A stretch of DNA of 64,000 nt from Circinella minor (Eukaryota > Mucoromycota > Mucoromycetes > Mucorales > Lichtheimiaceae), in assembly GCA_016758965.1 (NCBI GenBank), contig JAEPRB010000046.1, positions 148,415 to 212,414 of the forward strand, in the 5' to 3' direction. Both the position numbers and the translations under genes were made by a program. Positions 10,182-21,795 of the stretch are shown here, piece after piece. The notes under the pieces are model-generated. The model saw only the letters and a program-made list of their open reading frames with translations, did not search any database and was not told the DNA's origin. Numbering within the stretch: the stretch's first letter is position 1; every line of letters starts with the position of its first letter.

Positions 10182-13162
10182 CAATAGAATGAAAACATTG
10201 ATGATAATATGATGAAAGGAACATTTGCAACCTTAGCAGACATGGAAGAAGCTGCTACAAGGAAAATATTGGATTTCACCTCAGATGATCCAACATCATC
10301 AGAAAGTAGTAACTCCATTATGAACATGTCATCTCAACAACAACAACAACAACAATGTCAAAAGCCAAAGGTGTATGTTGGTCGACCCTTAGAATTAGAA
10401 GAATATGATGATATTAAAGCAGCTATGAATAATATTGACCTTAATGGATCCAAGGTGGAAGAAGAAGAAGAAGAAAAAGAGGAGCCTGATCATAAAAAAC
10501 ACAAAGCTATTTTTAAATTCTCAAGAAATGTTTCGAATCCTCAAGAAGTATTGAAAGGGGGTCCACCTGGTCCTAATTTGCAAGCAATCGATTATTTGAA
10601 AGACGTTATGATATTGACCGATACTGAATGTTATCTTGAAGGACAGGTAAATGAAATAGGAATAGGAGGGAGAGGGAAAGCTAGTAGATTTATTTCTTTT
10701 TTTGATACTGACATTACACATACAAAAATATATTATTTTTTGGGTGATGCATTTAAGGATATTCATATTTCAGGTGATGATCAAGAACAAGTTGAAGATG
10801 CTCTTCAAAGATTTCTTACTATTCAAACAGTTTATGTAAGTAGTTTATTTAAAATTCTATCTTTTTTTAAGTTTAATAAGTGATAATGTGTTATGACTCT
10901 ATTTTAGAAACGTGCTCGTCGTCCAGTTACGATTGTACCATGCATTCATTATCCTACAGATTCGCCTTATTATGGTCTATACTTCTGTAATTTGAATCGT
11001 TATGCTCAAAAAGAATACGTGGATTTACTTTATCACGATTCATTGAGGCCCATGTATGTACTTTTACCTGTATTCAAGAATCCAGAAACAGGCCAATTTC
11101 AAAAACCAAGAGATTTACTTGAAGCAGCTCCTCGTATTAATCCTCATCAGCAAGCACCACCACCCCAACCACAACATATGCAGCAATCACAACCGCAACA
11201 ACCTCCTCAAATTGCTCACCCCCCACGACCAAGTTGGGTTCAGCAGCCACGACAGCCACCAACCCCCAATAATTATAATTCTCGTAGTAGCTCAGCGGCA
11301 AATATTCGTCAGCCCATGTCAAACAGTAGTACTGAAATTCCATTATGGGGTGAAAATCGAAGCTTTGTCAATAATTATGCTGGGTCATCTTCGACTTTAC
11401 CTCCTTCTTCGTCACCCACAACACCTTCACCTTCAAGTCGGTTAGGGTATCAACAACATCATCAACAATTACTGCAGGAACAGCAACAACAACAAGAACA
11501 ACCTAAGGAAGATTTTCCTTTGTTACCAAGTGCATCACAACGTCAACGAACATATGTTCCTATGAAAGAAAATAATAATGGACAGAAACAACAACGTCGT
11601 GTGATCAGATTAATAAACCAACAATACGGTCCTGGTTACTCGGAACCTCGTCGATCACAGTTGGAAACGTAAGTTTTGGTTGCCTTGTTTTTTTTTTACC
11701 AAGGAAGACAAAATTTGGAATGTGTATAATAATGAGTCTCATTTACTTATTAGTGCCCGCGAATATAACTTGAACAATATCCAAACTGCCTTGACGGAAG
11801 GGTAATAAAAAATCTTATCAATTTGAAAAAGAATGAGTGGAGAAGGAGAATTTTAGAAAAACTAAACTGTGTTTTATTCACTTGATTAGATTGGAAAGCG
11901 TACGGGGATTTAAAGGAGAAGTTAAGCTCGAAGCAAAGTAAGTGTTATATTTGACAGTATTATTATTATCTATGGTTTATAGATTTCTTTCATTCACTAA
12001 TAATAATAATAATAATTACAAATTAATTTATACTTAGGCTCGGTAAAGTGTTGTGGACTGATTTATCGAACGAAGTAGCAAAAAAAATATGGGAATTTCA
12101 AGATATTAAGGACCTTGTAGTGAAAGAACACGGTGCCAAGCCAGTATTTAATGATGTGTAATTACTTTGTTATAAGGATTATTTTAGGATAAGAGAGAAA
12201 GAAAAGAAAGAGAGGCGAGAAAGAAGTGATGTTTTACTTATATAATGAATGATGACTATATATAGAACAACTGCATCAGAGAAGATTATTTCGACTATAT
12301 CAGATATTCTGCCTAGACCATTTAAACATACAGGATACTTCGAAATTCACTGTCAGGCACGTAATCAACCAGCTTTGGAATATAAACCCGTTGTTATGAT
12401 TATGAACCAAGGTATTGTCGAATTGAAAAAAGTAATTACTCGTCAGCAAAAGGTGACTGAAATTGACTGGGTGTCGTTAGATCGGTATGTTGATTTTTTT
12501 AATTTTATATATAATAAGGTAATTTAAATGACTAACTTAGATCAATACATTAGTAAATTTGACTTTCAGTTATCACTTTCTGCTGAAGAACGTTGCCGAG
12601 AAGATGTGAAACCTTACAGTACATTTATTAAAAAGGTTTCGGTTTGGTAAGTCATTATAATGGATAGGAAGAAAGAGAAAGATAATTGTGAGTGGAAAGG
12701 TGGTTGGATGAAGAACAACTTTCGTACTAACTCTATGTCTTTAAATATATTATTATTGGTATTAGTCCTATTAGTAATAAAATCACTTTTGAAAATGTTC
12801 GTGATTTCTTAAAGGTGGATCACATTTTACACAAACAAAAAACTTTCTATCGGATCCATTTTCCTTTTATTGTTGAAATCACTCGGGTGGAACGCGTCCC
12901 CATTCGGCCCCAACCCAATAGTGGTTACGGTGCCAACAAGTTTCTCGGTCTGACTGGGAAAGGACAAGTATGGTTCGATCTTCAAGTATATTATACCAAT
13001 CACAACGAACCTTTCCGAACCAATTTAAGTCTTTCTACTGGCGAATTAGCTTCTTGGACAGTAGAGGATATCCTTGGACCGGAAAATGATCCCCAAAAAT
13101 TGATTGAATATATCAAATGTCTTTTAGTGTTGACTGAAAAATGTGAACCTTTATTCCTTTGA
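9419..13162 (+). CDS. Large conserved fungal protein with KH-like segments, function unknown
   Basis: Fourteen exons (9419-9428, 9511-9580, 9665-9716, 9860-9903, 9991-10027, 10188-10646, 10758-10835, 10908-11668, 11754-11801, 11890-11937, 12038-12157, 12266-12484, 12554-12646, 12766-13162) keep frame to 811 residues. The first coding exon is only 10 nt. Near the N-terminus a helix-strand pattern (TRTTITYN, then FFDITGRSQEGVEKAVQHI) and a second one later (DIHISGDDQEQVEDALQRFL) resemble degenerate KH RNA-binding repeats. A Gln/Pro/Ser-rich disordered stretch follows (roughly residues 310-430). The C-terminal third is well ordered, ending ITRVERVPIRPQP and a Trp-containing beta-rich block. Multiple KH-like units plus a polyQ linker suggest an RNA-binding protein, but this is inference. 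I do not recognise a named family with certainty. Confidence 0.75.
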
Positions 13163-13381
13163 AAAAAAATTGCTCTTTCATATATCACCAATAGTAGTTT
13201 GTAGCAGTATATAGTTGCTGTTGACGTTTCCTTCTTTTTTTTTTCTTTGAACAGACACAAATCAAATATTTTCTGTATTCTCTCTTTCTAGTATATCTTG
13301 AAATTTATATTCAAAATTTAATACAATTCAAAAGCGAAGGAACAATATTTATAATATCCAATCATTTTATTGTGAATATTG

Positions 13382-13816
13382 TTATTTACTGCTTTTACGC
13401 ATCTTATAATGTTTGGGTTGAGATGGGATATCTGTCAACATACTGAAAAAATACAAGTCATTATTATTCTTATTATCAATCGATTATTAACCAGATTATT
13501 ATCGTTACATAAATCATGCTCTAGATACTTTACCACATCATTTTTAATCTTGTTCTAGCGGGTGTCTAATAATAATCAGAATGATAATATTAATACTGGA
13601 CTCGTTACAAAGTAGAGATAAAAAACAAATAAACAAACAATTATAACAAACCTCAACATCACGAACGGAATGAAGCGCAAGAACTGAGTATTGTTGTAAT
13701 GCTGTTGCAGCTGCTTGACGACGGAGCTGGACACCATGATCATCTCGTCTCGTCTGTTTAATTTCAACATTCTGTATCTCTTGTCCTGCTTGATTCATTT
13801 CGGGAGCAATGAACAT
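13382..13816 (-). CDS. Small 85-residue protein of unknown function
   Basis: Three exons (13816-13652, 13565-13534, 13442-13382) join in frame with clean GT-AG borders, including a 32-nt middle exon. The product is charged at the N-terminus (NQAGQEIQNVEIKQTRRDD), has an Ala/Gln helix with AAATALQQYSVLALHSVRDV, then PARTRLKMM and a basic tail KHYKMRKSSK. No membrane segment or signal peptide is seen. The in-frame joining of three exons and normal amino-acid composition argue for a real gene. It ends 219 bp from the convergent KH-like gene. I recognise no family; a small subunit of a larger complex would fit the size but is a guess. Confidence 0.6.
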
Positions 13817-16695
13817 TTGTCCCTTTCTTTTTCCTTGCTAATATGATTTATGCTGTGTAATAATAAAACAAAAAAAAAAACCCTTTCAAAAATGTTCAGC
13901 TTAAATATATGATGCTCCGACTTCGCTGCATGACCCCTTTTATCGAAATACACGCCTTTTTTTCTTTGTACAGCTCAATAACAGAACTTACCTTTTTGAC
14001 ATACATACAAAGAAAATTAATAACGTACACGTCGATAATGATAATAGCAACTATCAATAAGTAGATAAGTAAAAACAAACAAAACTTATATACGAATAAT
14101 TGCGTACAAAAGAGTTGGGTAGTACACATGAAATATGAACTAGCGTAAGTACATCTTCAATGACTTATATGGTCTAGCTATATAGTATACTAAGAATAGA
14201 GTCGGTGACAGACTCTTTAATATTTAAGTAGCAAAATAAAAAGGGTTCTCGTGATAAGCATTTGTTCATAATTACACGAACATTTTGTTTTTTTTTGTAA
14301 GATCAAATATTCTTCTTGGCTCTCCTTGCTGTATATAATAGATCCCTTAATATCAATTTAGTATAGGGAATTGCTACGGACACCCCAAAAACATACTATA
14401 TTAAGTAATTTCATCTCTTACGGACAGCCCACTTTTATATTTTTTCAAGGGTACACAACAAATTGATATAATCACATCGTATCCAGCCATTTATACACTA
14501 TCTATACAGCTATTATCGTTATACGACTTATAAATGTTTATGAAACTTATATTATCAGCTCGACTTTTTATAATAGCAATCAATATTTCTTATGGTTTCT
14601 TACTATATTTATTGTGTGCACAAGTGGGAATTGTAGGCCTCATGAAAGCAAGACAAAAAAGGAATCATATATACTTTTAATGTTACATATGAGCGGTCAA
14701 ACAAGCGCTATTGGAGTTGAGAACGCTATTACTATAGTTTATATGGTCTAAGACCTTATTTGATAACTGTTTATTTGTGGGGTGTCCGTAAGCAAAATAT
14801 GGGGTGTCCATAGCAATTCCCTTTAGTATACCTGATACTCAATAAATGTTCCAGAGTCAACCAGGTTAGTGCCATTTTGGAATAACAATTTTCGATTCTC
14901 GATTCTAAATCTGAAGATTATAAAATATGCAAAGACCGATAATTTTATGTTTTCCAAGCCATTTTTTTCTATACATATTTTAATTTTATAATATGTTTCT
15001 CACATCCTTTTTAACTACTTGCTGAAAATAGATTGCAACAAAAAAAGTGGCTATTTAAAAATTTGATCTGAATAGCAAGATAAAATTCATGTTAAAACAA
15101 TCATAAGAAAGCGCATAGCAGGGCCAGAAAGTAACATCATTGTTTTTTGTCGCTGTCATTTTTAATGTGTAGCAACGCGCTTTTCTAATCCATATTGTCG
15201 TAAAATCTCTCTTTTCCTCCCCTTAATAGAAAGAGTAAGTCAATAATGAAATTGATTTTTTTAGCTGTTAGAGCAAAAGTAAGGTTTGTTCGCTTAAGCA
15301 ATTTACATAATAGGTCACCAAGATGGGTATTATATACAATCAAGATATTAAGAAGCAACGGTTTTCACTAAATTTCGATTAAGTTTGCTACGTATAGTAA
15401 ATTAACTTCGTTCTAAAATTATTTTTATTCTTAGTATTGTTATTAAATACCAAACGCACGCTTCATTTGTGAGCAGACACTATTAAACCAAGGAGAACTG
15501 AACAGTAATAATAGAAAAATAGTTATCATTGACATATCTAACAGCCATGTTCAATTTGTAAACATACAATCTAGGAAAAGCTATAGTATTCTTCTTTTGA
15601 ATTAATCTTTTCCATTGCTATTCGGATAGCATGAGGGTTACAATAGAGGGAAGATGACTCTCTGTTCAAAGGTAGAGAAAACCAACTGCAAGTATTCAAA
15701 GAGTGCAATACAAAGAGATAATAATGAAGAATAAAAGTATAACGAGACTTTTAATAAGAGACAAATAGTCGACGGTAATAAGAATAATGATATAAACAGT
15801 AAATTAGATCAAACAGCAAAGAGGTTTTATGTTGACAAGTGAAAGGGTTGGGTGTTCAAACTATAATGTAGACTTGTTCGTTGTGGAACGTTATGAATTC
15901 ATTATATAAACTTTTTTCGTGTGGTATCTCAAACCCTGACTTCAACCATGGTGCGTAATTTGCCGAATGCTGTTCAATAAATCTTTCCCATAGCTTGTGG
16001 ACATAATCGGGGTGCACTGACATGTAAGCGAGATAATAATGTTAGTCCAGATACGAAAATATAAAAGAAGTGTTTTTAATAAACAGTTTATCCATAAATA
16101 GAATAACTTTGCTGGAACTATGGATTATTTTTAATGTGTATTAAAAAGGAAATGGGAAAAACAATAGAAAGTGAGAATTTAGGTGGCGCTTTGTTATGCA
16201 GCGGTAAAATTAATAACAATAAGCACAATGTAAGAAGATTGATCTTGAAAAAAAAAGTTTTGCGCTATGTTATCCTAATATAAAATACATACATATTGCT
16301 CTACATACGACGTTTAGTTGGTATCGATGAAGATTCAAAAAAGTAATATTTATGTTGCACCATAGAAGATTATGTTATACAATAGATTACTATAACGGTC
16401 AATCATAATTATGTATCATTGTATACGTAGCAACCTAGCATCTAGAAATTCATTACTAACGTTTTTAAACTATGGATCTCTACTTTAACCGATAATCATC
16501 AATGGGATCATATCCATATACAATGAACTTTCAGCTAAAAGTATGAATATGTATTTTTTTAAAGATAAGATTTATCTAGACACGCGGAGCCATGTGGTTC
16601 AAAAAAATAAGTCGGAGAGAAGTCAAGGAAGGATGTGATTCCAGGTTTATTTTCTTTTGCTCCATATTATATATATATATATTACACATATATAA
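13817..16695. other. Gene-poor AT-rich region (contains a MITE)
   Basis: Nearly 2.9 kb without a supported exon, apart from the inverted-repeat element annotated separately at 14357-14829. The minus-strand frame 13896-14129 encodes a hydrophobic Cys/Leu/Tyr-rich peptide with no neighbours in frame and is probably fortuitous. The final 200 bp are the likely promoter of the SNARE gene, including a (TA)n run at 16671-16682. Confidence 0.55.
14357..14829. mobile_element. Non-autonomous DNA transposon (MITE), hAT-like
   Basis: The element core is 14365-14821 (about 457 bp). The left end AGGGAATTGCTACGGACACC is mirrored at the right end (reverse complement GGGAATTGCTATGGACACCC), giving terminal inverted repeats of about 23 bp with one mismatch. 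It is flanked by identical 8-bp direct repeats TTTAGTAT (14357-14364 and 14822-14829), the target-site duplication length of hAT transposons. A second, subterminal inverted pair (CTTACGGACAGCCC near 14416 and GGGGTGTCCGTAAG near 14779) repeats the same motif, as in transposase-binding sites. There is no open reading frame of note, so it depends on a transposase elsewhere. Near-identical ends and an intact duplication suggest recent insertion. Confidence 0.85.
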
Positions 16696-17970
16696 ATGAA
16701 TCGAACAACAGGAGCCACCAGTACGGCATTACCTATGCCTTCTTCACCCTCATTACAGCCATTAATATCACAGCAACAAGATGCCGACGATGAAAACGAT
16801 GGGGATTTATCTGTATTGCCATCATCGCAGTCTTCTCCTTTATCATGGGATCATTTACGACGCCAAGCACGACAAGTAGAAAATGAAATCGAACTCAAAT
16901 TAGCCTCATTATCTAAATTGGGCGCTTCGGTTGCTTCTCGATCCAATGGTAGTCTTAACAACGGTAACAATGATTCTTTACCCATGGGGAAACCAAGTCA
17001 AGAATTAGAAATCGAAGAGCTATTAAAAAAGGTATATATAGTATTATCATTATTATGCAAAGGAAAAGATATGTATATACATGTGCATGTAATAAACTTG
17101 TATTTGATTTTATTGTTGGTGGTTGGGAGGATAGCTTAATTCAGTGATTACATCAATGGGAGAAGTATTAGAGCGACCTAGTGCAACACCAACAAATCCA
17201 TCCATGATACATATGTTAGAACGACATAAAGATATTATGTATGACTACAACAAAGAGTTTCGGAGAGTTAAGGTAACAACTTTGGAAAAAGAAAATAAGG
17301 AGAAAATGACATAGAATAACACAAAAATGTTTACATATGAAAAAAGACGAATATGAAAGCAGCGCGGGATAAAGCAAATTTGATGGATCAAGTGCAGGAT
17401 GAAATCAGAATGTATAATACTTCAAACGGGGATGGATCAGACTATTATCTTTCAGAACGTAACCGCATTGAAGGAACACATCGTATGACTGATATGATTT
17501 TAGAGTAATTTTTTTTTTGATTTATTAATTTGGTTTATTTTTGTGTACAATCTTTTGCTTTGGGGGACTTTTATGAAACGTTTTTCTTTGTGTAATGTTA
17601 AATAATAATAATAATAATTATATATTATACATATATAGTCAAGCTTATGCAACACGACAAGATATTTCTCGACAAGGTCGGATGTTACAAAATGTGAATA
17701 GTCGGGTTACTGGAGTAATTGGTGAGTTTTATTGTGTGTGGGGTTACCATGACAATAGCTATAAAAAATACGGGTCACTATGGTAATAATAAATGAAAAT
17801 GCGGTTACTGAATTTATTACCTTTCCTTATATTATTTGAAAGGACGTATACCTGGTATCAACAATTTAATCAGTCGAATCAACACGAGGAGAAAACGAGA
17901 TACTCTCATCATGGCTGGTGTTATATCTACTTGTATTATTCTTATTCTACTCTATTGGTTCCATACTTAA
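16696..17970 (+). CDS. GOS1: Golgi Qb-SNARE, GOS1/GOSR1 (GS28) family
   Basis: Five exons (16696-17031, 17135-17272, 17347-17504, 17639-17721, 17843-17970) give 280 residues. Family hallmarks are W-DHLRRQARQVENEIELKL near residue 55, the central ERHKDIMYDYNKEFRRVK helix, the SNARE motif ending QAYATRQDISRQGRMLQNVNSRV with the zero-layer Gln, and the C-terminal GINNLISRINTRRKRDTLIMAGV followed by a single anchor helix of about 18 residues. GOS1 works in intra-Golgi and ER-to-Golgi vesicle fusion together with Sed5, Ykt6 and Sft1 types. The N-terminal 45 residues are Ser/Pro-rich and longer than in yeast. An uninterrupted frame runs past the first donor, but its translation is unrelated to the family. 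Confidence 0.92.
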
Positions 17971-18694
17971 AATAATATACAATATTTTACCACTTTTTTG
18001 TCTTTTTTTTTAATTGTTTTTGGCTGAACCTTTTCGTCACTATCTTCATTGGTTGTAATTGTTATTTTTCTATAATACATTTGTTCCAGGTGATTGACCG
18101 GATTTTAAAGTCGACATACATACAGGACTTGATCCTACCTAAATCAAAGGAGAAGAAACGTTATTGACAGATCTATTTTTTCCCCTCCTACCTATGATGA
18201 ATTATAATACACTCCCTAGAAAAAATGGGGTTGACATCAGCATTCTACAGAAGTATGTATCTAAAGTCGTTGGATCAAGTCACAGATGGTTATTGCTTGT
18301 TTTTCTGTTTGATACTATTATATACACGAATCATGTTAGTTATTGTGTGTGTATTATGTGTGTGTCTGTTTTTGGGGGAGGAATTAAAGGGAGAAATAAG
18401 AAAGGAGAGACAAAGATTTTTATTTATTGATTTTTGGGGGAGTGTGTGTGGGTAATCTGAGAGAAGAGAGGAGTAATAAAAAAAAATGATCTGGAAAACG
18501 AAAAAAACGTTTGTTACGCAAAAGAAAAGGACGTTGACCATTTTTGGATTCATGGCATTCGATTATTACATTTTATATTTTATAAAGTACGCCATCTCTT
18601 ATTCTCTTTCGCTTTTCTTTTCATGTTCCCGCGCATTATCTAACACTCTTCTGCTTCTGCTTTTTATACTTCATTAATATTCAATATAGTTAGT
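17971..18694. other. Intergenic spacer between SNARE and RabGAP genes
   Basis: About 720 bp, T-rich, with overlapping short frames in several phases (18164-18677) that share no domain and are mostly hydrophobic or basic low-complexity. A TATAG just before 18695 could be the 3' splice site of a 5'-UTR intron for the next gene. No other feature is seen. Confidence 0.5.
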
Positions 18695-21600
18695 TTGGAA
18701 GAGAAAATAATAATGTCACCACCACCTAATGATACTGTATTATCGACAACAGCAACACCTCCTGCTTCACCTTCAAAGCTTGTTCATGCTTTAAATAAAA
18801 GTGACGCTACACAACAGGAAAGGGAAAATAAACAAAAACAACAAACACTTTTGTCGTCCAAAAGTACACCTTTTCAAGCTCATAGACGTATTCGTACAAC
18901 AAGTTTTGGTGTAGGTCCTACACCTACTCGTGCTCCAAGCATGACAATTCATCAGCGTCGACGAACCGCGTCGGGCGCTGGTCAATTGAACAACAGCATT
19001 ACTATCAATAATAATAAACCTGATGTTCAATTACTACCTCGTCTGGAAGAAGAGAATGCGAACTTACCTCCTCAGGTACAGTATTTTAATTCAGGGCAAT
19101 AAAAATACTAAAAACAATAATAAAAAAATATTATTTTTCTCTACTTTAATATGCAGTTATCAATGCAATAACGAGAATTAATAATAATTATGATATCAAT
19201 AGGATTCGATCGATTTTATTTTGGCACAAATCGAACGACAAAATGCATTGCTTGATGAAGATCCCAAATCAGTCTGTATTCAATCAAATGAATTAAAAGC
19301 TCATTTATCTACCATGCAAAATTTGGTATCTGAACAACAGCAAGAAACTTCAACAACGTCCGTAACAAAAGACGACAACGAAAACAATAACAGTGATATT
19401 GATTGGGAGTTTTGGACGGCCTTGACAGAAGATTTCGGTGCTGTCGCTCTTAAATTACCTCACTTATTGTCAGCAAAGCTCAAGGCTGGTATTCCTGATA
19501 AAGTTCGTGGTGTGATCTGGCAAGCCATGACCTCCAGCGCTTCCTTGAATCTGGAGACTTTATATGGCCAATTAACAGATGAACACTCACCCTATGAACG
19601 TATCATTCAAAGAGATTTAGCTCGTACTTTTCCTAATGTAGATATGTTTAAACAAGAAGGAGGGGATGGTCAACAAAAGTTGATGAGAGTATTGAAAGCT
19701 TATAGTTTATATGATGCTCATGTTGGTTATTGTCAAGGTTTAGCATTTTTAGTGGGTCCTTTACTTATGAATGTAAGTTTTTTTTTGCGTTGCAAACAAT
19801 TTTTAAATAAGGACACAACAGAGACGTGAGTGTGAATAGCTATTAATATAAATGATCTACATATTCTTCTTTTTATTATTTATACAAAATAGATGCCAGA
19901 ACAACAAGCATTTTGTGTTTTTGTCAGGTTAGCTTTTATTTTATTAACTTCTAATTTAATATTAATAAACAATATTATAATAATGATAAATTAATTATTA
20001 TAGACTTATGGAAACCTATGAAATGCGTACCATGTTTACCCTCAATATGGAAGGTTTGCAGCTGCGGCTATACCAATTTTCAAGCCTATTGTCTCAAATT
20101 CTACCGGAACTTTCGGATCATCTTGCCGATCACGCTGTTCATCCTCCCATGTATGCTTCTCAATGGTTTTTGACCTTATTCGCTTATGCTTTCCCGATTC
20201 CATTAGTCATGCGCATTTATGATATCATTTTTGCTGAAGGTGCAGCTGAAACAATTATGCGTGTTGCTATTGCCATGTTGAAACATTCCCAAGAAGAATT
20301 ATTGGCCATGAATGAATTCGAAGATATTTTGGATCATGTCACATCCAAGCTTCACCTTGCATATATTACTGTTGCTGGTGATAATGATGAAGAGAAGAAA
20401 CAACAGCAGAATGATGATAAAGTTGGTAGTTTACAAATTATTAATGAAGCCATGGAGTTAAGCGGATTAATTACCCGTGAAAAAATGGATCATTTGGCTG
20501 ATTTGTACGTTCGTGAATTGGAGCAAGAAAAGAAGCAAACTGAGCAAGTCTTGGCGGTTCGATTCAATTTTTGGTCCAAGGATAAAGACAACAAAAAGAG
20601 TAGCAATAACAACAATAAGAAGCGTGAATCAGGTGGCTGGTTAAGCAAACGATCTTCCACATCTAGTGGTGATGAATCGCCAGAAAAGCAACCTAGTACA
20701 CCCATTTCCACAACCAACACTATTGCAACTACAGCATCTTCCTCGTCCACCCAACAGCAAGATGTTGCAACACTACACCAACAAATTGAAGATTTATTAC
20801 TCGCCTTATCACAAATACAGAAAGATCATATTCAATTAAAACAAGAATTAGTTCAAGTCAGAATGGACAAGATGGATGTTGAAGCTGAACGCGATGCAAT
20901 GAAAATGACGTTATTGGATATGGAGCAACATGATAACGACAACGAAAACAAATCAGAATTTTCACAAATGATGTCCACTACCATTCAACAACAAAAACAA
21001 CAATTGAAACTTCAACAAGAACAGCAAGAGAATACCATTCAAAAAATGCAGTCCGAAATTGATCGTATGCAATCCAGTCAGTTCGAATTGCAGCAACAAA
21101 ATGAAGAACTGCGCTATCAAAACGAAATGGCTAAACAAGCTCAGGAAGGTCTGATTGAAAAATTGGTCAATATCAAAAACAAAATGGAGCAGGTCGAAAG
21201 TGATCACATTAAAGTTGTCAAAGAGCGAGATCATTTAAGACCTTTGGAACAAAAATTAAAAGATGCAGAAAAGACAGCACATGAATTACAGTTTGAAAAG
21301 TTACGACTGTTGGATGATCTGGAATCCATCAAGGAGCAGCGTGATCAATTGACAACGCCCCCTACAACGCCTTCAACGACGGGAAGAAGATCGAGTTTAA
21401 TGATGACGCGAAATAAATCAACTTCAGGTGTAACTACACCTACGATACAAAACACTACAAGAGGAAGAAAACCACGGCCTCAGTCTGTTTTTGTATCATC
21501 AGCAGAAACAAGATGTCTTGAATTAGAGCAATTATTAGCAGACGCAAAGCTACAAATTGCAGAACTTGAGACATTTGGTCCAACTTCAACAAGTACAAGT

Positions 21601-21795
21601 ACAGCATCTAAAAAGAGCATCACGAATAATAAACGAAGGAGTTTTGATCCGATCGCTTTGAGTCGTGCATCAACAACTCAAGGGTTACTTAACAACAATA
21701 ACGCTAACAAACGATCCAGTTTCTATGGTCGTCTATGGGGCTCAGTAACGACAACCCAGCAGCAACAAGACACACCACCAACGAGTCCTATTTAA
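18695..21795 (+). CDS. TBC-domain Rab GTPase-activating protein, EVI5/Gyp5-like
   Basis: Four exons (18695-19075, 19203-19772, 19893-19927, 20004-21795) encode about 925 residues. After a Ser/Thr/Pro-rich N-terminus comes a complete TBC domain (about residues 215-450): IPDKVRGVIW, the arginine-finger motif RDLARTFPN (Arg268) and the glutamine-finger YCQG (Gln305), so it should be catalytically competent, then MYASQWFLTLFAYAFP. The C-terminal half is low-complexity followed by a long Gln/Glu-rich coiled coil (roughly residues 590-790). This TBC-plus-coiled-coil order is that of EVI5/Gyp5, which accelerate GTP hydrolysis on Ypt1/Sec4/Rab11-like GTPases in Golgi and polarised exocytosis. The first ATG of the open frame is taken as the start; an ATG six codons later is also possible. 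The GTPase partner is not predictable. Confidence 0.9.

Noticed and set aside
18164..18677. Cluster of overlapping frames between the SNARE and RabGAP genes
   Set aside because: Four frames on both strands share the same DNA with none showing a domain, so they are chance frames in a spacer.
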